From: Adiantum capillus-veneris
Taxonomy: Eukaryota > Streptophyta > Polypodiopsida > Polypodiales > Pteridaceae
Assembly: GCA_014529385.2 (NCBI GenBank)
Contig: CM043963.1
Coordinates: 107,266,412-107,326,411, forward strand
Length of the DNA: 60,000 nt
Direction: 5' to 3'
Both the position numbers and the translations under genes were made by a program. Below the pieces are notes generated by a model. The model saw only the letters and a program-made list of their open reading frames with translations, ran no database searches and was not told the origin of the DNA. Shown here piece by piece: positions 31,711-43,187 of the stretch; position 1 is the first letter of the stretch, and every line of letters begins with the position of its first letter.

Positions 31711-34700
31711 CTACCCTACACCTAACTGCTTGTGCAAATGCGCAAAGCTCTCTGAGGGAAGTCCTTTTGTAAGTAGATCAGCAGGATTTTCTGTGGTGTG
31801 AACTTTGACAAGCTGAAGTTGCTTATCCTCAAGCATTTCCCTGATGCAATGATACTTCACATCCACATGCTTTGTCTTTGAGTGATAAACTGGATTGCGA
31901 GCCAATTGTATAGCACTAATTTGCTAAGTTTCACATATGGTGGCAATGGAACACTTAGTGCCTTTCCCTTCTCCATATTGAAACGTTGCAAAACCTTGTC
32001 AATATACTCTGTTTGAGATAACCAAATCAACTTCTTTGATCTGTCTCTCTCAATGCGCATACCAAGTATATGACTTGCCTCACCCATGTCTTTCGTGTCA
32101 AACGATTTTGTCATCTTTGACTTCAAAGCTGAAATTTCTTCCAAGTGCTTGCCAGCAATCAACATGTCATCCACATACAAAATAAGGATCAGCCAACTAC
32201 CATCCTTAGCCTTCTTTGTATATAGACAGTGATCGAACTCACTACGTTTGTAGCCTTGAGAAAGCATAAACTTGTGGAATTTATGGTACCATGCCCTCGG
32301 TGATTGTTTTAAGCCATAAAGACTCTTTAACAATTGGCATACCCAATCTTCCTTGCCTTTCTCAACAAACCCTTCTGGCTGCTGCATGTAAATTTCCACT
32401 TCTAAATCACCATGCAAGAACGCTCTCTTGACATCCATTTGGTGCAGCACCAAATCTAATATGGTAACCAATGCAAGAAAGCATCTCAATGTAGTCATCT
32501 TGACCACCGGAGAGAAGACTTCCTCAAAGTCAATGCCTTGTTCTTGCGTAAAGCCCTTGGCAACAAGCCTTGCTTTGTACTTTGGCTGACTATCATGAGC
32601 GGTGATCTTATACCTGTAAACCCATTTACAGGATAGAGCCTTTTTGCCCCGTGGTAATTTAACTAGCTTCCATGTCTGGTTTTTATGTAGAGCTGTCATC
32701 TCTGACTGCATGGCCAATTGCCAATTCCCGAAGTCCTTCATTTGCACTGCTTCCTTGTAACATGAAGGCTCATTGCAATCAGTCAACATGACATAGTTCA
32801 TAGATGGAACAAACCTATCAGGAGGTCGCGTGACATGTCCAGATCAACGCACAATAGGTGGCTCAGGCTCAACCACAACCTGTGGTTCCACTCTATTTTG
32901 TCCTTGCTCCTCTTGAGCCCTGACATTTTGTCTTGCACGTGCAGGTCCATCTTCTTGGAAGACAACTCTTCTAATCTCCTCAACCCTTTCTGGTTTAGAA
33001 TGATATTTGGATTCATTAAAGTGAACATCATTGCTGCGGACAACCTTTCTGGATTCGGGATCCCAAAGTCTGTACCCCATCTCACCAGAATTACCATAGC
33101 CTAGAAAGATGCACTTTCTACTCTTTGGCTCAAGTTTGTTCCTAAATTCCTTCAGAACGTGAGTATATGCCTCACAGCCAAAGACTCTGAGATGCTTGTA
33201 TGAAGGCATTTTGCCTGACCATACCATCTCTGGCACTGAATCCTTCTGCAAAACCTTGCTAGGAGATCTATTTACAAGATGAACAGCTATTGATACAGCT
33301 TCAGCCCAAAACCCATTTGGCAGCTGTGCATTAGACAACATACTTCTGACCTTCTCTTGTATGGTCCTATTCATCCTCTCAGCAACACCATTTTGAGGAG
33401 GATTGTAAGGAGCAGTAAGTTCACATTTTATACCTTTTGACTCACAAAAGTCCTGAAAGGCCTTTGAAACATACTCTCCACCATTGTCAATGCGTAAGCA
33501 TTTAAGCTTCTTGCCACTCTGATTCTCCACAAGTGTCACAAACGTTTTGAAAACACGAAACGCTTCATCCTTGTGCTTGAGAAAGTAAACCCATACTTTC
33601 CTCGAGTAATCATCTATAAATGTCATAAAGTAAGAAGCTCCCCCTAGAGATAGGTTAGGCATAGGTCCACACAAATCACTATGAACAAGTGCCACCTGTG
33701 TATCTCTTCTACTGCTTCTATGCTTATGTGGCTCCTGTGTTTGCTTACCATACAGACAATGTTCACAGAATTCAAAATCATTAAATGAAAAACCAGGCAA
33801 ATAACCAGAACGAGACAAGATTTCCATTCCCTTCTTGGACTTATGTCCTAACCGTCTATGCCACAAAGAAACGTTCGGCTGCTCGGTTACATTGATTACA
33901 TTTTTAGAGACATTTGATACATAAATCATGTAAAGTCCTCCAAACTTTACTCCATGTGCTACTGTCATAGAACCCTTGGATATCTTCCACATGTTCTGTC
34001 CAAAAGTGGTGACGTAGCCAGCATCATCAAGTAAACCTGTGCTGATCAAGCTCTTTGTAATTGTGGGAACATGTCTCACATTCTTCAGCGTGAAAGAAGA
34101 GCCATTCTGAAACTTTCATTGAACATCTCCAAAACCTAAGATCTCACATGTCTGCCCATTGCCTAGCCGAACATGATCTTTAGTGGTCACATAAGAAGTA
34201 AACCACTCCTTGTTTGGAGACACATGAAGTGATGCCCCTGTGTCTATAATCCAGTCACTCAGTGCATTTCCATCAGATGCTGTAAGAAGAGCTGAGTCCA
34301 TTGTATTCTTCAAGAAGTAGATGTGTCCTGACACTAGACTGTCATCCTCTGCAACAGTGTTTGTCACATTTATTTCTTGAATCTTCACTGAGGACTTGTT
34401 CTTCTCACCATGGTCTTCAGCTTTCTCTTTGCCTTTTTCTGCTTTCCATTCTCTGCAGTCTCTTTTCATGTGACCCTTCTTGCCACAATGGTAGCTTTCT
34501 ATGTCACTCTTGCCTTTAGCACTGCGGGACTTGCTACGAGACTGATTCCTCTTTCCACCTTTGTACTTTTCTTTGGTCCTTCCCCTGACAACTAAGGCTG
34601 TTCCTTTGCCTTTGTCCATTGTCTTTCTATTGGTTTCTTCAGTAAGCAGACTTCCTTCTACACCTGCTATGTTCAAACCATCTGGAGGTGCAGAATTACT

Positions 34701-35198
34701 CAAAGCTGTGCGAAAAGTGTCCCAACTTTCCGTCAATGTGATCAACAGGCACATAGCTCTAACAGGTTCATCAAACTTGACACCTTGAGCTGACAACTGA
34801 CTATAGATTGTGTTGAATTCATTCAGATGATTGGACATAGGTGTCCCTTCTTTCATCTTCAAGTCAACAAGCTTCTTAAGCCAGTATACTTGTGAAGCTA
34901 CACTCTGCTTCTCATAAAGATCACTCAGCTTTAACCATGCTTGATAAGCCGACATCTCGTCTGCTACATTGAAGTAAACGCTTTCTGCCAAAGTCAGCAT
35001 AATGGTAGAAAGTGCCAATTCATCCATTTCGCTCCATTCATCTTCGTCCATATCTTCTAGTTTTATCCCCTTGAGCTTTATAGGTTTTATCTGCTTCTTT
35101 TGTACCAACACGTGCCAAATCTGCTGCTTCCACAATGGGAAATTGGTTCCATCCAGCTTCTTGATATTGTAAAGAGCAGTGTCCTGTGATCCAGCCAT
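31711..35198 (-). pseudogene. Copia-3 Gag-Pol polyprotein
   Basis: The ATG at 35198 opens gag and protease (DTGAS kept; zinc knuckle with the same Cys-to-Ser change as Copia-2). A TGA at 34116-34118 (TTA in Copia-2) stops it just after protease. Integrase continues in frame (34079 to 32844) with HHCC and DDE motifs intact, though the residue before DNGGEY is Ile instead of Thr. A TGA at 32844-32846 (AGA in Copia-2) interrupts the linker before RT. RT (32801 down) has MDVKRAFLHGD and YVDD (32166-32177). Near 31917 a deletion removes the connection and most of RNase H; the tail with KTKHVDVKYHCIREM and NPADLLTKGLPS ends at 31711. Confidence 0.93.
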
Positions 35199-36270
35199 AG
35201 CTACGCTTCACAGTAGTTTACTTTCTTGGGAAAAATTCGGCAGAGTTTCCCTTGTAAACTGACCTCTTAACCAATATCAACCTGTCAAATGAACCAAGAA
35301 AGCTTCATATTCTGCATAAATTTCGGCAGAGTCTCCTTTGTAAAATGGCTCTGGTGTACTCAAAAAAACAGCTCAAAAACACTGTCTCTCTGACACTGTA
35401 AGCTGTGGCTAGACCTGTCCTGCACCTGTACTGTCTCTGACTGTCCTGTCACTGTCCTGTAAGCATAGACTATGACAATGCCTCAACGGCAGTAAAGCAA
35501 ATATGCAATCCCAACTGTCTAACTCACAGTCAATACATCCTAGCTGCCTATCTCAGGGTGCTCGAGGGATCGCTCCAAGACCTGTATCACCGAAAGGATC
35601 TCAACATTCGAAAATCCCCCAACTCAATAAAACCTCACTCGACCCTCAACAAAGGTTGCAGTAAGTCTGACAGTACATAGACTTCCCACAAAGTCATACA
35701 TCCACAAATTTCCCACTGTATGCTGTAACCGCTGCGGCGGTTGTTTGCTGCGTGACTCACAGCCAGCAAACCCTCAACAGACATACATCATCTCTGACAA
35801 TACATCCCATGTGGAAGTACCTGTAATGTCAGGATGAAATCTGGAATATCAAGTAGCAAACACAAGCTACCTGATGAACTAGTGGATGTCACCTACAGTC
35901 TGTGTGTAGACGCGCCCGTGTTGTATGTGATACGCCCCCAAGAACTGTGAGCCGTCCTTCGATGTGTAGACAGCCACAAATCAACACTCTGGGAGTGTCG
36001 ATATCCTCTGCACCTGCAGTCGTAGGCCGAAAACCCCAAATTTGCAGAGTCGGATCTGCACTCGCTGAGACCACGTAGTCGAAAATGGCCTGCGCAGAAC
36101 TTTGTCGAAGCCGAACGGTGACCGAGATGACCTCAGAATGAAATTCTAACAACACCAAGCCCTTTGGGCCGACCACAAGATTTGGGGCCGTGTCTTCGCC
36201 TGTCGAATTTCACTCCAATCTGAGTTGGTGACTCTAGCCTCCTGCAGTGCTGCCCCGAGCCTCGATCTGA
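35199..36270 (-). other. Copia-3 long leader
   Basis: Colinear with the Copia-2 leader; contains the conserved block at 35574-35654. No long ORF on the element strand. Confidence 0.75.
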
Positions 36271-36282
36271 GCTCTGATACCA
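36271..36282 (-). promoter_or_regulatory. Copia-3 primer-binding site
   Basis: Perfect TGGTATCAGAGC on the minus strand. Confidence 0.95.
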
Positions 36283-36284
36283 GT

Positions 36285-36476
36285 TGAAGGAGTACGAGTG
36301 GAAGTGCGACGCGAGAGAGAGTGCGAGAAGAAGAGCACGACGATATGGTGAACTCGCTCTACTGTAATGTGTAGAGCATAGTGAGTTCTTATTAGGTTTT
36401 TACAAAAGAATATGTGTACATACCTGGCGGCCCGCCCACTTACCTGGGCGACCACATTGGGCTTTATACCCCAACA
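36285..36476 (-). repeat. Copia-3 5' LTR
   Basis: 192 bp, followed by GATCG. Confidence 0.95.
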
Positions 36477-36599
36477 GATCGTGGTAAATGTTTTAAGATT
36501 TTCATAGTGGATCATAGTCCCTACCACTCAAACCTAAATGATTTACTAACATCTAACATTAACCCTTAAACTACACACAATAGGTAATGCTTTAATCAC

Positions 36600-37450
36600 T
36601 ACCCCCCTCTTGCTTGGGGATGCCCCCCATTGGTCTGTGTTCAGTGGTGTGCCATATGCTATGGCACACAAGGCCAAAAGACAATGACAAGAGCTATTGG
36701 GTGAAGGCATGGTGCATGGTGACCCTCCCACTAGCTCTACTTCGATAGCTCTTCCACACCTGCTTCAAGGACACTTTGAGCTTGAGGATGAGCACATGTT
36801 CGACATGGTTGATGAGTTATTGGCTCATGAAGGCAACATTTGCGAGGAAGATTGTAAACGATGCGCTCAATGGGCAACAGCAGCAATGGAGGATAGGTTT
36901 TTGTTGAGTGCTCAAACACCTCTTTACAATGGTGCATAGTACTTGATGCTCATGGCATCATCGGAAGTCCTCAACTTGTAAGCAAAATTTGGTTGGAGCA
37001 ATGCAAGTGTAGATGAACTCCTTGGATAAATTCTATATATGGCTTTTTATACATGGCACTCTCTTCTTGGTGTGGGATTGCATTTGTATTAATAGTCTTT
37101 TTTGTTGTAGTTTGATGGGCAAAATGCTTCCTAAATATCACCACATGCCTTATCACTGACGAGCGAGATCGTATGTCACTGCAATTGGCACGGAGTATGA
37201 GCGCATCCACCCGTGCATCAACAATTGCACACTATACCACAATGAACACACACATGCTACCTCATCTCTCGTTTATGAGAAAGCACGCTACAAGATCGGA
37301 GTGAGCGGGGTACACCTGCCCCGCAAGGTATTGAGACATTTTCTATTGTGATTCAGGCCAACTTGCCGGACATCCCACTTACTACTAACCCATCTACTAA
37401 CTTAACCTATATACACTTATTCTTTAATACAATAGAATAAGGAGTTGCAA
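36600..37450 (+). pseudogene. CACTA-2: N-terminal piece of a CACTA-type transposase
   Basis: Aligns at the DNA level with 26500-27060 of CACTA-1 and has fewer stops in the first exon (FDMVDELLAHEGNICEEDCK at 36797-36860). After a probable intron (ending TTGTTGTAG near 37109) it continues beyond what CACTA-1 keeps: IHPCINNCTLYHNE and YKIGVSGVHLPRKV (37203-37330). This is the Cys-containing N-terminal segment of plant CACTA transposases. A likely donor site, CAAG/GTATTG, lies near 37329. The rest is cut off by Copia-4. Confidence 0.72.
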
Positions 37451-37543
37451 CATGATAACTTTGATGTGCACTCCACCCAACAATAGGTCTCTCTCTCTGG
37501 TCTTGCACTTGCACTCGCACACGCTTCTCGTGGCACCTTCAAC

Positions 37544-37555
37544 TGGTATCAGAGC
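37544..37555 (+). promoter_or_regulatory. Copia-4 primer-binding site
   Basis: TGGTATCAGAGC, perfect. Confidence 0.93.
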
Positions 37556-38664
37556 AAGGTTTGTGGTTGCCTCTTTTTGCATCCATGCGCGCGCACTTTC
37601 AAAAGTGCAAACAGGTTTTCGATTTTGGCATTGGCAAATTCAGCGTTCCGAAAGTGTTTCCAGTAGGCGTCTTGGAGTTTTACCCCCCTTTCAAAGCTGT
37701 TCGTGCAGTCGAAAGCTTCATCCAAGCTACGCTTTAGGAGTTTTATTTTTCAACTCCACTTTTGCTACAGCTACAAGTACAGGTACAGGACACAGGTGCA
37801 GGTTGTTCACAGACTATTTTTATAGCCGTTTTATGGCTATTATGTGTTATTGAGATGAGATGGTGTTTATGGGCTGATTAGGAGCACTTTTTGGCATCGA
37901 CATTGTCTCGGGTTTTTCAGGCATCCATCTCCTCACGGGTTCTTGCATACATACAAGACATCCAGGTTTCTTACAGGTTGCAGTGTTTTGCATCAGCACA
38001 GATTTCAGTGGGAGTACTTGATGCGCATATGCATTGTTTTTGGCACTTTTGATAGTGCTTGAGCTCTTTTGAGAGCGGTTTTACTCCCCATACAGGTTTG
38101 TTTATTGCTTGCACATTTTGTTTGGCACCTGTTTGAGTGCATATACTGCCCCTTGCAGTATTGTTGACAATGGATGTACGTTGAGTTGCGGAAACTGCCA
38201 TATGTACCTTTTGTGGAGCCGATTTGTCTTGTTTTTGGTAGTCCCGACCGTTTCTAAGACTCGGATTGGAGGCCCTTTTTGAGACTCGGTTGGTTTCTTG
38301 TCTGCATAACCTTTTGTGAGGGTCAATAGCGTGAGGTTTTTCTTGAGCTGGGGGATTCTCAAATGTTGAGATCCTTTCGGTGATACAGGTTGCTGGAGTA
38401 CCCCTTTTTTGTGGCCTCGCCATAGTCCATGTATAGAGAGGGCTAGGTGCATTTGACATGGTGTTGGCAGTCTTGGGTCAGCTTTTTGACTTTTTATGCA
38501 CAGTTAGTGGTTGATGCACCTGTCTTATGCTTTGAGAGCATTACTTTTGATGCATTACTGATCTCTTGTGACAGTTTAAGATTGAGATTCTGTCAGTTTT
38601 TATGGGAAAACTCTGTCAAATTTTTTCTCAAAATTACCAGTGTTTATCGCCATATTATCTTTAG
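37556..38664 (+). other. Copia-4 leader
   Basis: About 1.1 kb before gag, the same length class as in Copia-2/3. Near its end, 38585-38640 again resembles the GGGAAACTCTG block of those leaders. Confidence 0.65.
38311..38397 (+). promoter_or_regulatory. Conserved leader block in Copia-4
   Basis: Matches the Copia-2/3 block with few changes while the sequence around it has diverged; contains GAGATCCTTTCGGTGATACA. Confidence 0.6.
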
Positions 38665-39420
38665 CTTGCAGCCATATCATCTAGTGGTGAAAAGGATATT
38701 TACAATATCCGGAAATTTGATGGGACAAATTTTGCTATCTGGAAAGAGCAGATTCAAGATGTTCTCATACAAAAAGGCCAGCCGGATCCTATCATAGAGT
38801 GCCCAGAGGGCGAGTATATAGATGTTGAGTGGGAGAGACTTGATGCTAAGGCCAAATCTACCCTCCGTTTACATTTGACCAAATCTGTGTACTTTAGTAT
38901 AGTTGGAGAAAGGACTGCTAAAGATGTATGGGATAAGTTGTGTTCTAGTTATGAGAACAAAAGTGCCACTAATAAGGTTTTCTTGATGAAGAAGCTGTTT
39001 GACCTTCATATGAAGGAAGAGGGCACTATTTCTACTCACATTAATGAGTTCAATATCATTTTCACTCAGTTGACCACTCAGGGTTTGTTCTTCGATGAGA
39101 AAATCAAATGTATCTTCTTACTATGCAATTAGCAACTCAACACCTGGTACCGGTCTAGTGTACAACGACGTCCTTGGGAGTCTCTTTACCCAGCAGATTC
39201 ACAGGAAATCTCTTGAAGGCAAGAAGGATGGTGATGGGTATGTTGCTAGTAATAGACAGAGGGGTCGCACTCAAAGTCGTGCCAAAATCAAGGAATGTGG
39301 GGGCTCACGCACTAAGTCTCGGGGTTCTATGCATAATGTCGAGTGCTATCACTGCCATAAAAAAGGTCATGTGAAGAAGGATTGTAGGAAATGGCAGCAA
39401 AGCAAGAAGGATAAACAATC
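38665..39420 (+). pseudogene. Copia-4 gag
   Basis: Open from 38665 without an ATG at the expected place: YNIRKFDGTNFAIWKEQIQD, then KVFLMKKLFDLHMKEEG to 39132, a UBN2-type gag. A short deletion and frameshift near 39110 move it to the frame that encodes the zinc knuckle CYHCHKKGHVKKDC (about 39343-39384), which is intact. Confidence 0.85.
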
Positions 39421-39930
39421 CGGTGAAACTTCTAAGTCTAATGATTCAAACAAGGGCAAAGCAAAGCTAGAGGAGATCGATGTGCTAGAGTCTTCAAATG
39501 CTCCTATTGTAGAGACTCTTCCAACGGTTGTTATGCCACTTACCTCTGACGTATTGGTTTTCACAGCAGATCTACATGTCGAGGCTCTTGTTACAGAAGA
39601 TGCGCAGTATGCACAGAATTGGATAGTAGATTCTCGTGCGAGTTTCCATGTGACACCACATAGAGAGTGGTTCTCGACTTATTCTCACTCTTGTGGCAAA
39701 GTGAGACTTGGTGATGCTTATGAACTAGACATTGAGCGAATGTCAAATTGCATCGAAGGAATGGCACACACTTTACTTTATGTAATGTCAGACATGTGTC
39801 CAAGTTGTCTAAGAGCTTGTTTTATGTTGGCCAGCTTGATTATTTGGGCTACAACACCACATTTGGTAATGGGTCGTGGATAGTACGCAAAGGTAATCTT
39901 GTTGACTCAGAGGTCATAAGCATGGTACCT
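39421..39930 (+). pseudogene. Copia-4 protease region
   Basis: The active site near 39626 reads D-S-R-A-S, where Gly of DSGAS is Arg. A frameshift near 39740 follows, and the next segment (NVRHVSKLSKSLFYVGQLDY) is in a different frame. Confidence 0.8.
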
Positions 39931-40668
39931 TGTATTCCATGCATGTGTCAGATGTTGGTCATGATTACATATCTATAGACGAGCTGCCATCTACTGAGTT
40001 GTGGCATTGCCGGCTAGGTCATATTAGCCAAAAAGGAATGAGAACTCTGACTCGTTTTGGCTACTTACCTGTCTTGTCTTATGTTGACTTTCTTGTTTGT
40101 CAGCATTGTATCTGTGGCAAACAGACTAGGTTCGTTCATTTACCAGTGGGTCAAAAGCAAACTGAACCTCTAGATTTAGTACATGGTGATGTTTGTGGTC
40201 CTATGTCAACCAAATCTCTAGGGGGCACTAGCTATTTTGTGACATTCATACATGACTCTACTCGAAAGGTGTGGGCATATCGAAAGGTGTGGGCATATCC
40301 TTTAAAACATAAGGATCAAGTTCTTCCTGTGTTCCATAAATTAGTCAGGCAAGAAACTCAAGAGGTTGCGGACTGACAACGGTGGAGAGTATGTCTCCAA
40401 GGAGTTTGACAATTTTTGTGTTAAAAGGGGGATTAAAAGGCAGTTTACTACACCATACACACCAGCTCAGAATGGAGTTGTTGAGCGCATGAATCATACA
40501 ATTCAGGAAAGAGTCACAGCCATGCTTTCTATGGCAAATCTCACACAAGGCTTTTGGGGAGAAGCCGTCTTGACCGCAGGGCACATTATAAATCGTTCAC
40601 CTAGTACACCATTGACTTATGAGATTCCAAAAGAGTTATGGTCTAAACGTAAGCCCCACTATGACCAT
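39930..40668 (+). pseudogene. Copia-4 integrase, truncated
   Basis: Has the zinc finger (LWHCRLGH, CQHCICGKQT), the first catalytic Asp (VHGDVCGPM), then an 18-bp tandem duplication that repeats RKVWAY, a frameshift near 40366, and the second part with RTDNGGEYVSKEF and NGVVERMNHTIQ, so all three catalytic acids are present. It ends abruptly after KPHYDH, before the conserved VFGC motif, at the Gypsy-3 LTR. Confidence 0.9.
40263..40298. repeat. 18-bp perfect tandem duplication in Copia-4 integrase
   Basis: CGAAAGGTGTGGGCATAT twice in a row. In frame, so it adds six residues. Confidence 0.98.
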
Positions 40669-41252
40669 TGTGCGCTCCTTGCCGCACTGTCGAAGCAAGG
40701 GACTTGCCGATACACCGTGTACGAGCCGCAGACGGCTCCAAGTACACGACTAGTTTAACTAGTAAGCTCAAAGAGGGCAATGGTGTGTCACTCACCGCCT
40801 TATGCTCCTGCCGTAGAGGATTCCTCGCCGCGAAGAAGAGGGAGACGCCGCTACGCCGCGCTCAACCGCCTCGCCGCCGTCGTGCCGCCGCAACGCTCAA
40901 TCGCACACACACTCTCACACACTCTCTCTCTCTCTCTCACACGCACACACACAAGGAGATGGTGAAGGAGAAGGTGGAGATGGAGCAAGAGCAGCTTCTA
41001 TTGCACAATGAGAGAATGAATCAATTTTAGGTTTAATTGGCTTTTATGTGAGCTCACCCCATTCACACTTGGGCGCCCATGCTTAGCCAACTAACCCTAG
41101 CATGTTCGTGTTAGAGTGCGCCTCTCATCGGCGATCACTCTACCTTTCCCTATTGGACCGACAAGCCCGGTGCCTGACTCTACTTAAATAAATAATACGA
41201 TTACAGTGTCCGTCGTAGGCGATAGGGTGTCCGTGAGCCACGAGGGTTAACA
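40669..41252 (-). repeat. Gypsy-3 3' LTR (right edge uncertain)
   Basis: 584 bp, TGTGCGC...GTTAACA on the plus strand. The left edge is where Copia-4 coding stops; the right edge is set by an adjoining polypurine tract. An alternative right edge near 43166 is discussed under findings. It contains short (CT)n/(CA)n tracts near 40905-40955. Confidence 0.6.
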
Positions 41253-41268
41253 TTGCCCCCCTTCCTGA
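41253..41268 (-). promoter_or_regulatory. Gypsy-3 polypurine tract, candidate 1
   Basis: Element strand AGGAAGGGGGGCAA, followed directly by TGTTAACCC. Confidence 0.65.
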
Positions 41269-42484
41269 TGTAGATTCCATCCTCGGAAGCTATTGAGTTG
41301 AAGCTTGGTAAGTCCATGTTGTAGAGCATCTAGATTTGAATCTGCAAGGCAAAGTCACTGTTTTAGCAAGCGGAATTATATTGCCATAAATCATGAGGGG
41401 AATGTAAAGTACATGTGGAAATGAGTAAATGCAAGATTTATGAAATGTTAGACTGCCATTAAGGACAAATAAATTGCACTTTGAGTAAATTAATTAATCA
41501 AGAGTTTTGAGCTTATGGGTGAGTCTCTCAATTAGTTAGCTATGACTAAGGTTAAAACAACTACTCTAGTACTAGCTAAGCTAAGAAGATTATCTAAATG
41601 CAAGATTCCCTAATTATGCTTTTCAGCTTTGATTAGCCAACTCGCTCTCACAACTGCAAACAAAAGCTTGAAATGTTAACTGTAAGCTCAATGGAAGTCT
41701 TTTAATAAATTTTTTTTATTTTATTTTTTTTAATACTTGTTTACTTTGGGTCACAATCATGTGACGTGTGTGCTTATTTTGTATGTCCGGGGTTTTTTGC
41801 TTCTCAAGGAAAAGCGCCCACACTGGGAACCTCTAGGGCTCTAGTACCATAGACAATACATGTGAGTGAAGTACCAATTCAAGCCAGGATTTCTCTTCCA
41901 GCGTAAGATTTTTCATTTGTGGCACTTGTGTTTTTTTTTTTTTTTTTGCTTCCATTTCCTTGGTATTCGCACTAGTGTTTTTTGTTGTTTGAGTGAGCAA
42001 GCCTTTCTCTGCCTAAAACATTCCTAAGGTCTCAAATACTCGGATAATTTTATTAGCTAGGCCTAGTGGTCAAGTAAATGAGTTAACCTAAAGTCACGGT
42101 CTCCTAATCTCCAGGGTCATCCATAAGATTAAACTGGAGTTCAATCAACTTAAGCAAAGACAAATTTATACATCTATAATGGCAGATAACAATCATAACT
42201 ATTGCACTCAAACAAAGAATGAAAAATCATTATTAGCAATTACACATATCCACCAACATGAATCATGGAAAGTAGTACACCTGGAGGTATGGAGTGGCTC
42301 ATTTCATTGAAGCAGATATCCTCAGCCATGTGGATGGAGATCCATATAAGTCCTACCTAACACATCCAAAAACAGGCACTATACCTCTAGGAGGCATGTC
42401 AGTGTGAAAAATTAAAACTCCTAAAAAACAAACTCAAAACACAATCTAGACCCCTAACCTACCTATCTGTCACCCCTTTTAGAA
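41269..42484. other. Gypsy-3 3' non-coding region
   Basis: About 1.2 kb without a coding pattern, AT-rich with a T-run near 41933. Confidence 0.5.
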
Positions 42485-42907
42485 TCAAGGAAAGAGGATA
42501 TTATATAAACCGGGTGGCCACCCTAAGGCTAGGCCTCTATCCTCATCATCTAGATAAATAAAATCGTTGTCCGTGAGGCCATAGTCTTCCTCGGTCTCTA
42601 TTAGTTCCTCTTCATCATCCTCTTGTGCAAGCATGCTAATCAAGAACCTCGCGATGCGTGGATACTCATCTTGTGCAAAAGAATAAGCATGTGCCATTGG
42701 AGACACATTCGCTACTGGGTAGGGATCACTAGTTAGCCATAGACGTATCAGCCATTCTAACTCCTCAAAATTTCTCTCACATGCAAGGCTCTCTATCAAA
42801 TCCCATTCGCAAGAAAGTATAGGGTAGCATACGTAGAACACTTGAGGAAAAGACAAAGGGTACCTTTCATCAAAAATAGAAGTGCATGCCTCTGGTGAAG
42901 TAGCCAT
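42485..42907 (-). CDS. Small acidic ORF downstream of Gypsy-3 pol
   Basis: 140 codons from the ATG at 42907 (MATSPEACTSIFDERYPLSF) to the stop at 42485. The composition is protein-like, rich in Trp, Tyr and Leu, with an acidic stretch EDDEEELIETEEDYG and then a hydrophobic end. I do not recognise a family. It lies on the element strand between the WxPK ORF and the LTR, so it may be an accessory gene of Gypsy-3. If the LTR is longer than I chose, it would lie inside the LTR. A chance ORF cannot be excluded. Confidence 0.45.
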   Translation of the reverse strand: MATSPEACTSIFDERYPLSFPQVFYVCYPILSCEWDLIESLACERNFEELEWLIRLWLTSDPYPVANVSPMAHAYSFAQDEYPRIARFLISMLAQEDDEEELIETEEDYGLTDNDFIYLDDEDRGLALGWPPGLYNILFP

Positions 42908-42916
42908 TTCTGACAA

Positions 42917-43187
42917 GACAGATAGATTTGGTTAGGCCTTTAAAACATAAGAGTTGTTTTTGTGTGTTGCTTGAATTGACACGGTGAATTTGGACTTATA
43001 TGTAAGATCTGATAGGGTGCTCTCTCGTTGCTAGTCGCTCTTGCTCTTTACTATTTTTGTTTTTTGTGAGTATAAGGCTATATATATACATTCCCTAAGA
43101 TTGGAATTGAGAGGTCAGGGAGGAAGGTTGAGAGGGGAGCGAGTGAATGATTGAGGTTAGCAAACACTCCCCCCTTCCTTGGGTAGA
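42917..43187 (-). other. Spacer with candidate polypurine tract 2 and TATA-like site
   Basis: Element strand GGAAGGGGGGAG at about 43167-43180, just after the stop of the WxPK ORF and followed by TGTTTGC; TATATATA at about 43079-43086. Confidence 0.45.

Larger units (their letters stand above)
31430..36476 (-). mobile_element. Copia-3, sibling of Copia-2
   Basis: Minus-strand element of 5047 bp with 192-bp LTRs and a perfect 5-bp TSD, GATCG, at 31425-31429 and 36477-36481. The LTRs differ at four positions. It is colinear and nearly identical with Copia-2 over leader, gag, protease, integrase and most of RT, but carries different inactivating changes. Confidence 0.96.
37452..40668 (+). mobile_element. 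Copia-4, truncated Copia element
   Basis: Plus-strand Ty1/Copia relic: a primer-binding site (37544-37555), a long leader, gag, protease and integrase. It ends inside integrase at 40668, where the Gypsy-3 LTR begins. The right part should lie beyond the window on the far side of Gypsy-3. Only a short piece of the 5' LTR (CT-rich, ending ACCTTCA at 37540) can be proposed; its left edge is unresolved. Its leader and proteins are related to Copia-2/3. Confidence 0.85.

Noticed and set aside
10624-36476. Copia-2 and Copia-3 LTRs as one large composite element
   Set aside because: Each pair of LTRs has its own perfect TSD (CTGTA and GATCG), so they are separate insertions.
37971-38459. Minus-strand ORFs of 116-162 codons in the Copia-4 leader
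   Set aside because: Antisense to the element and over the conserved leader block; likely chance.
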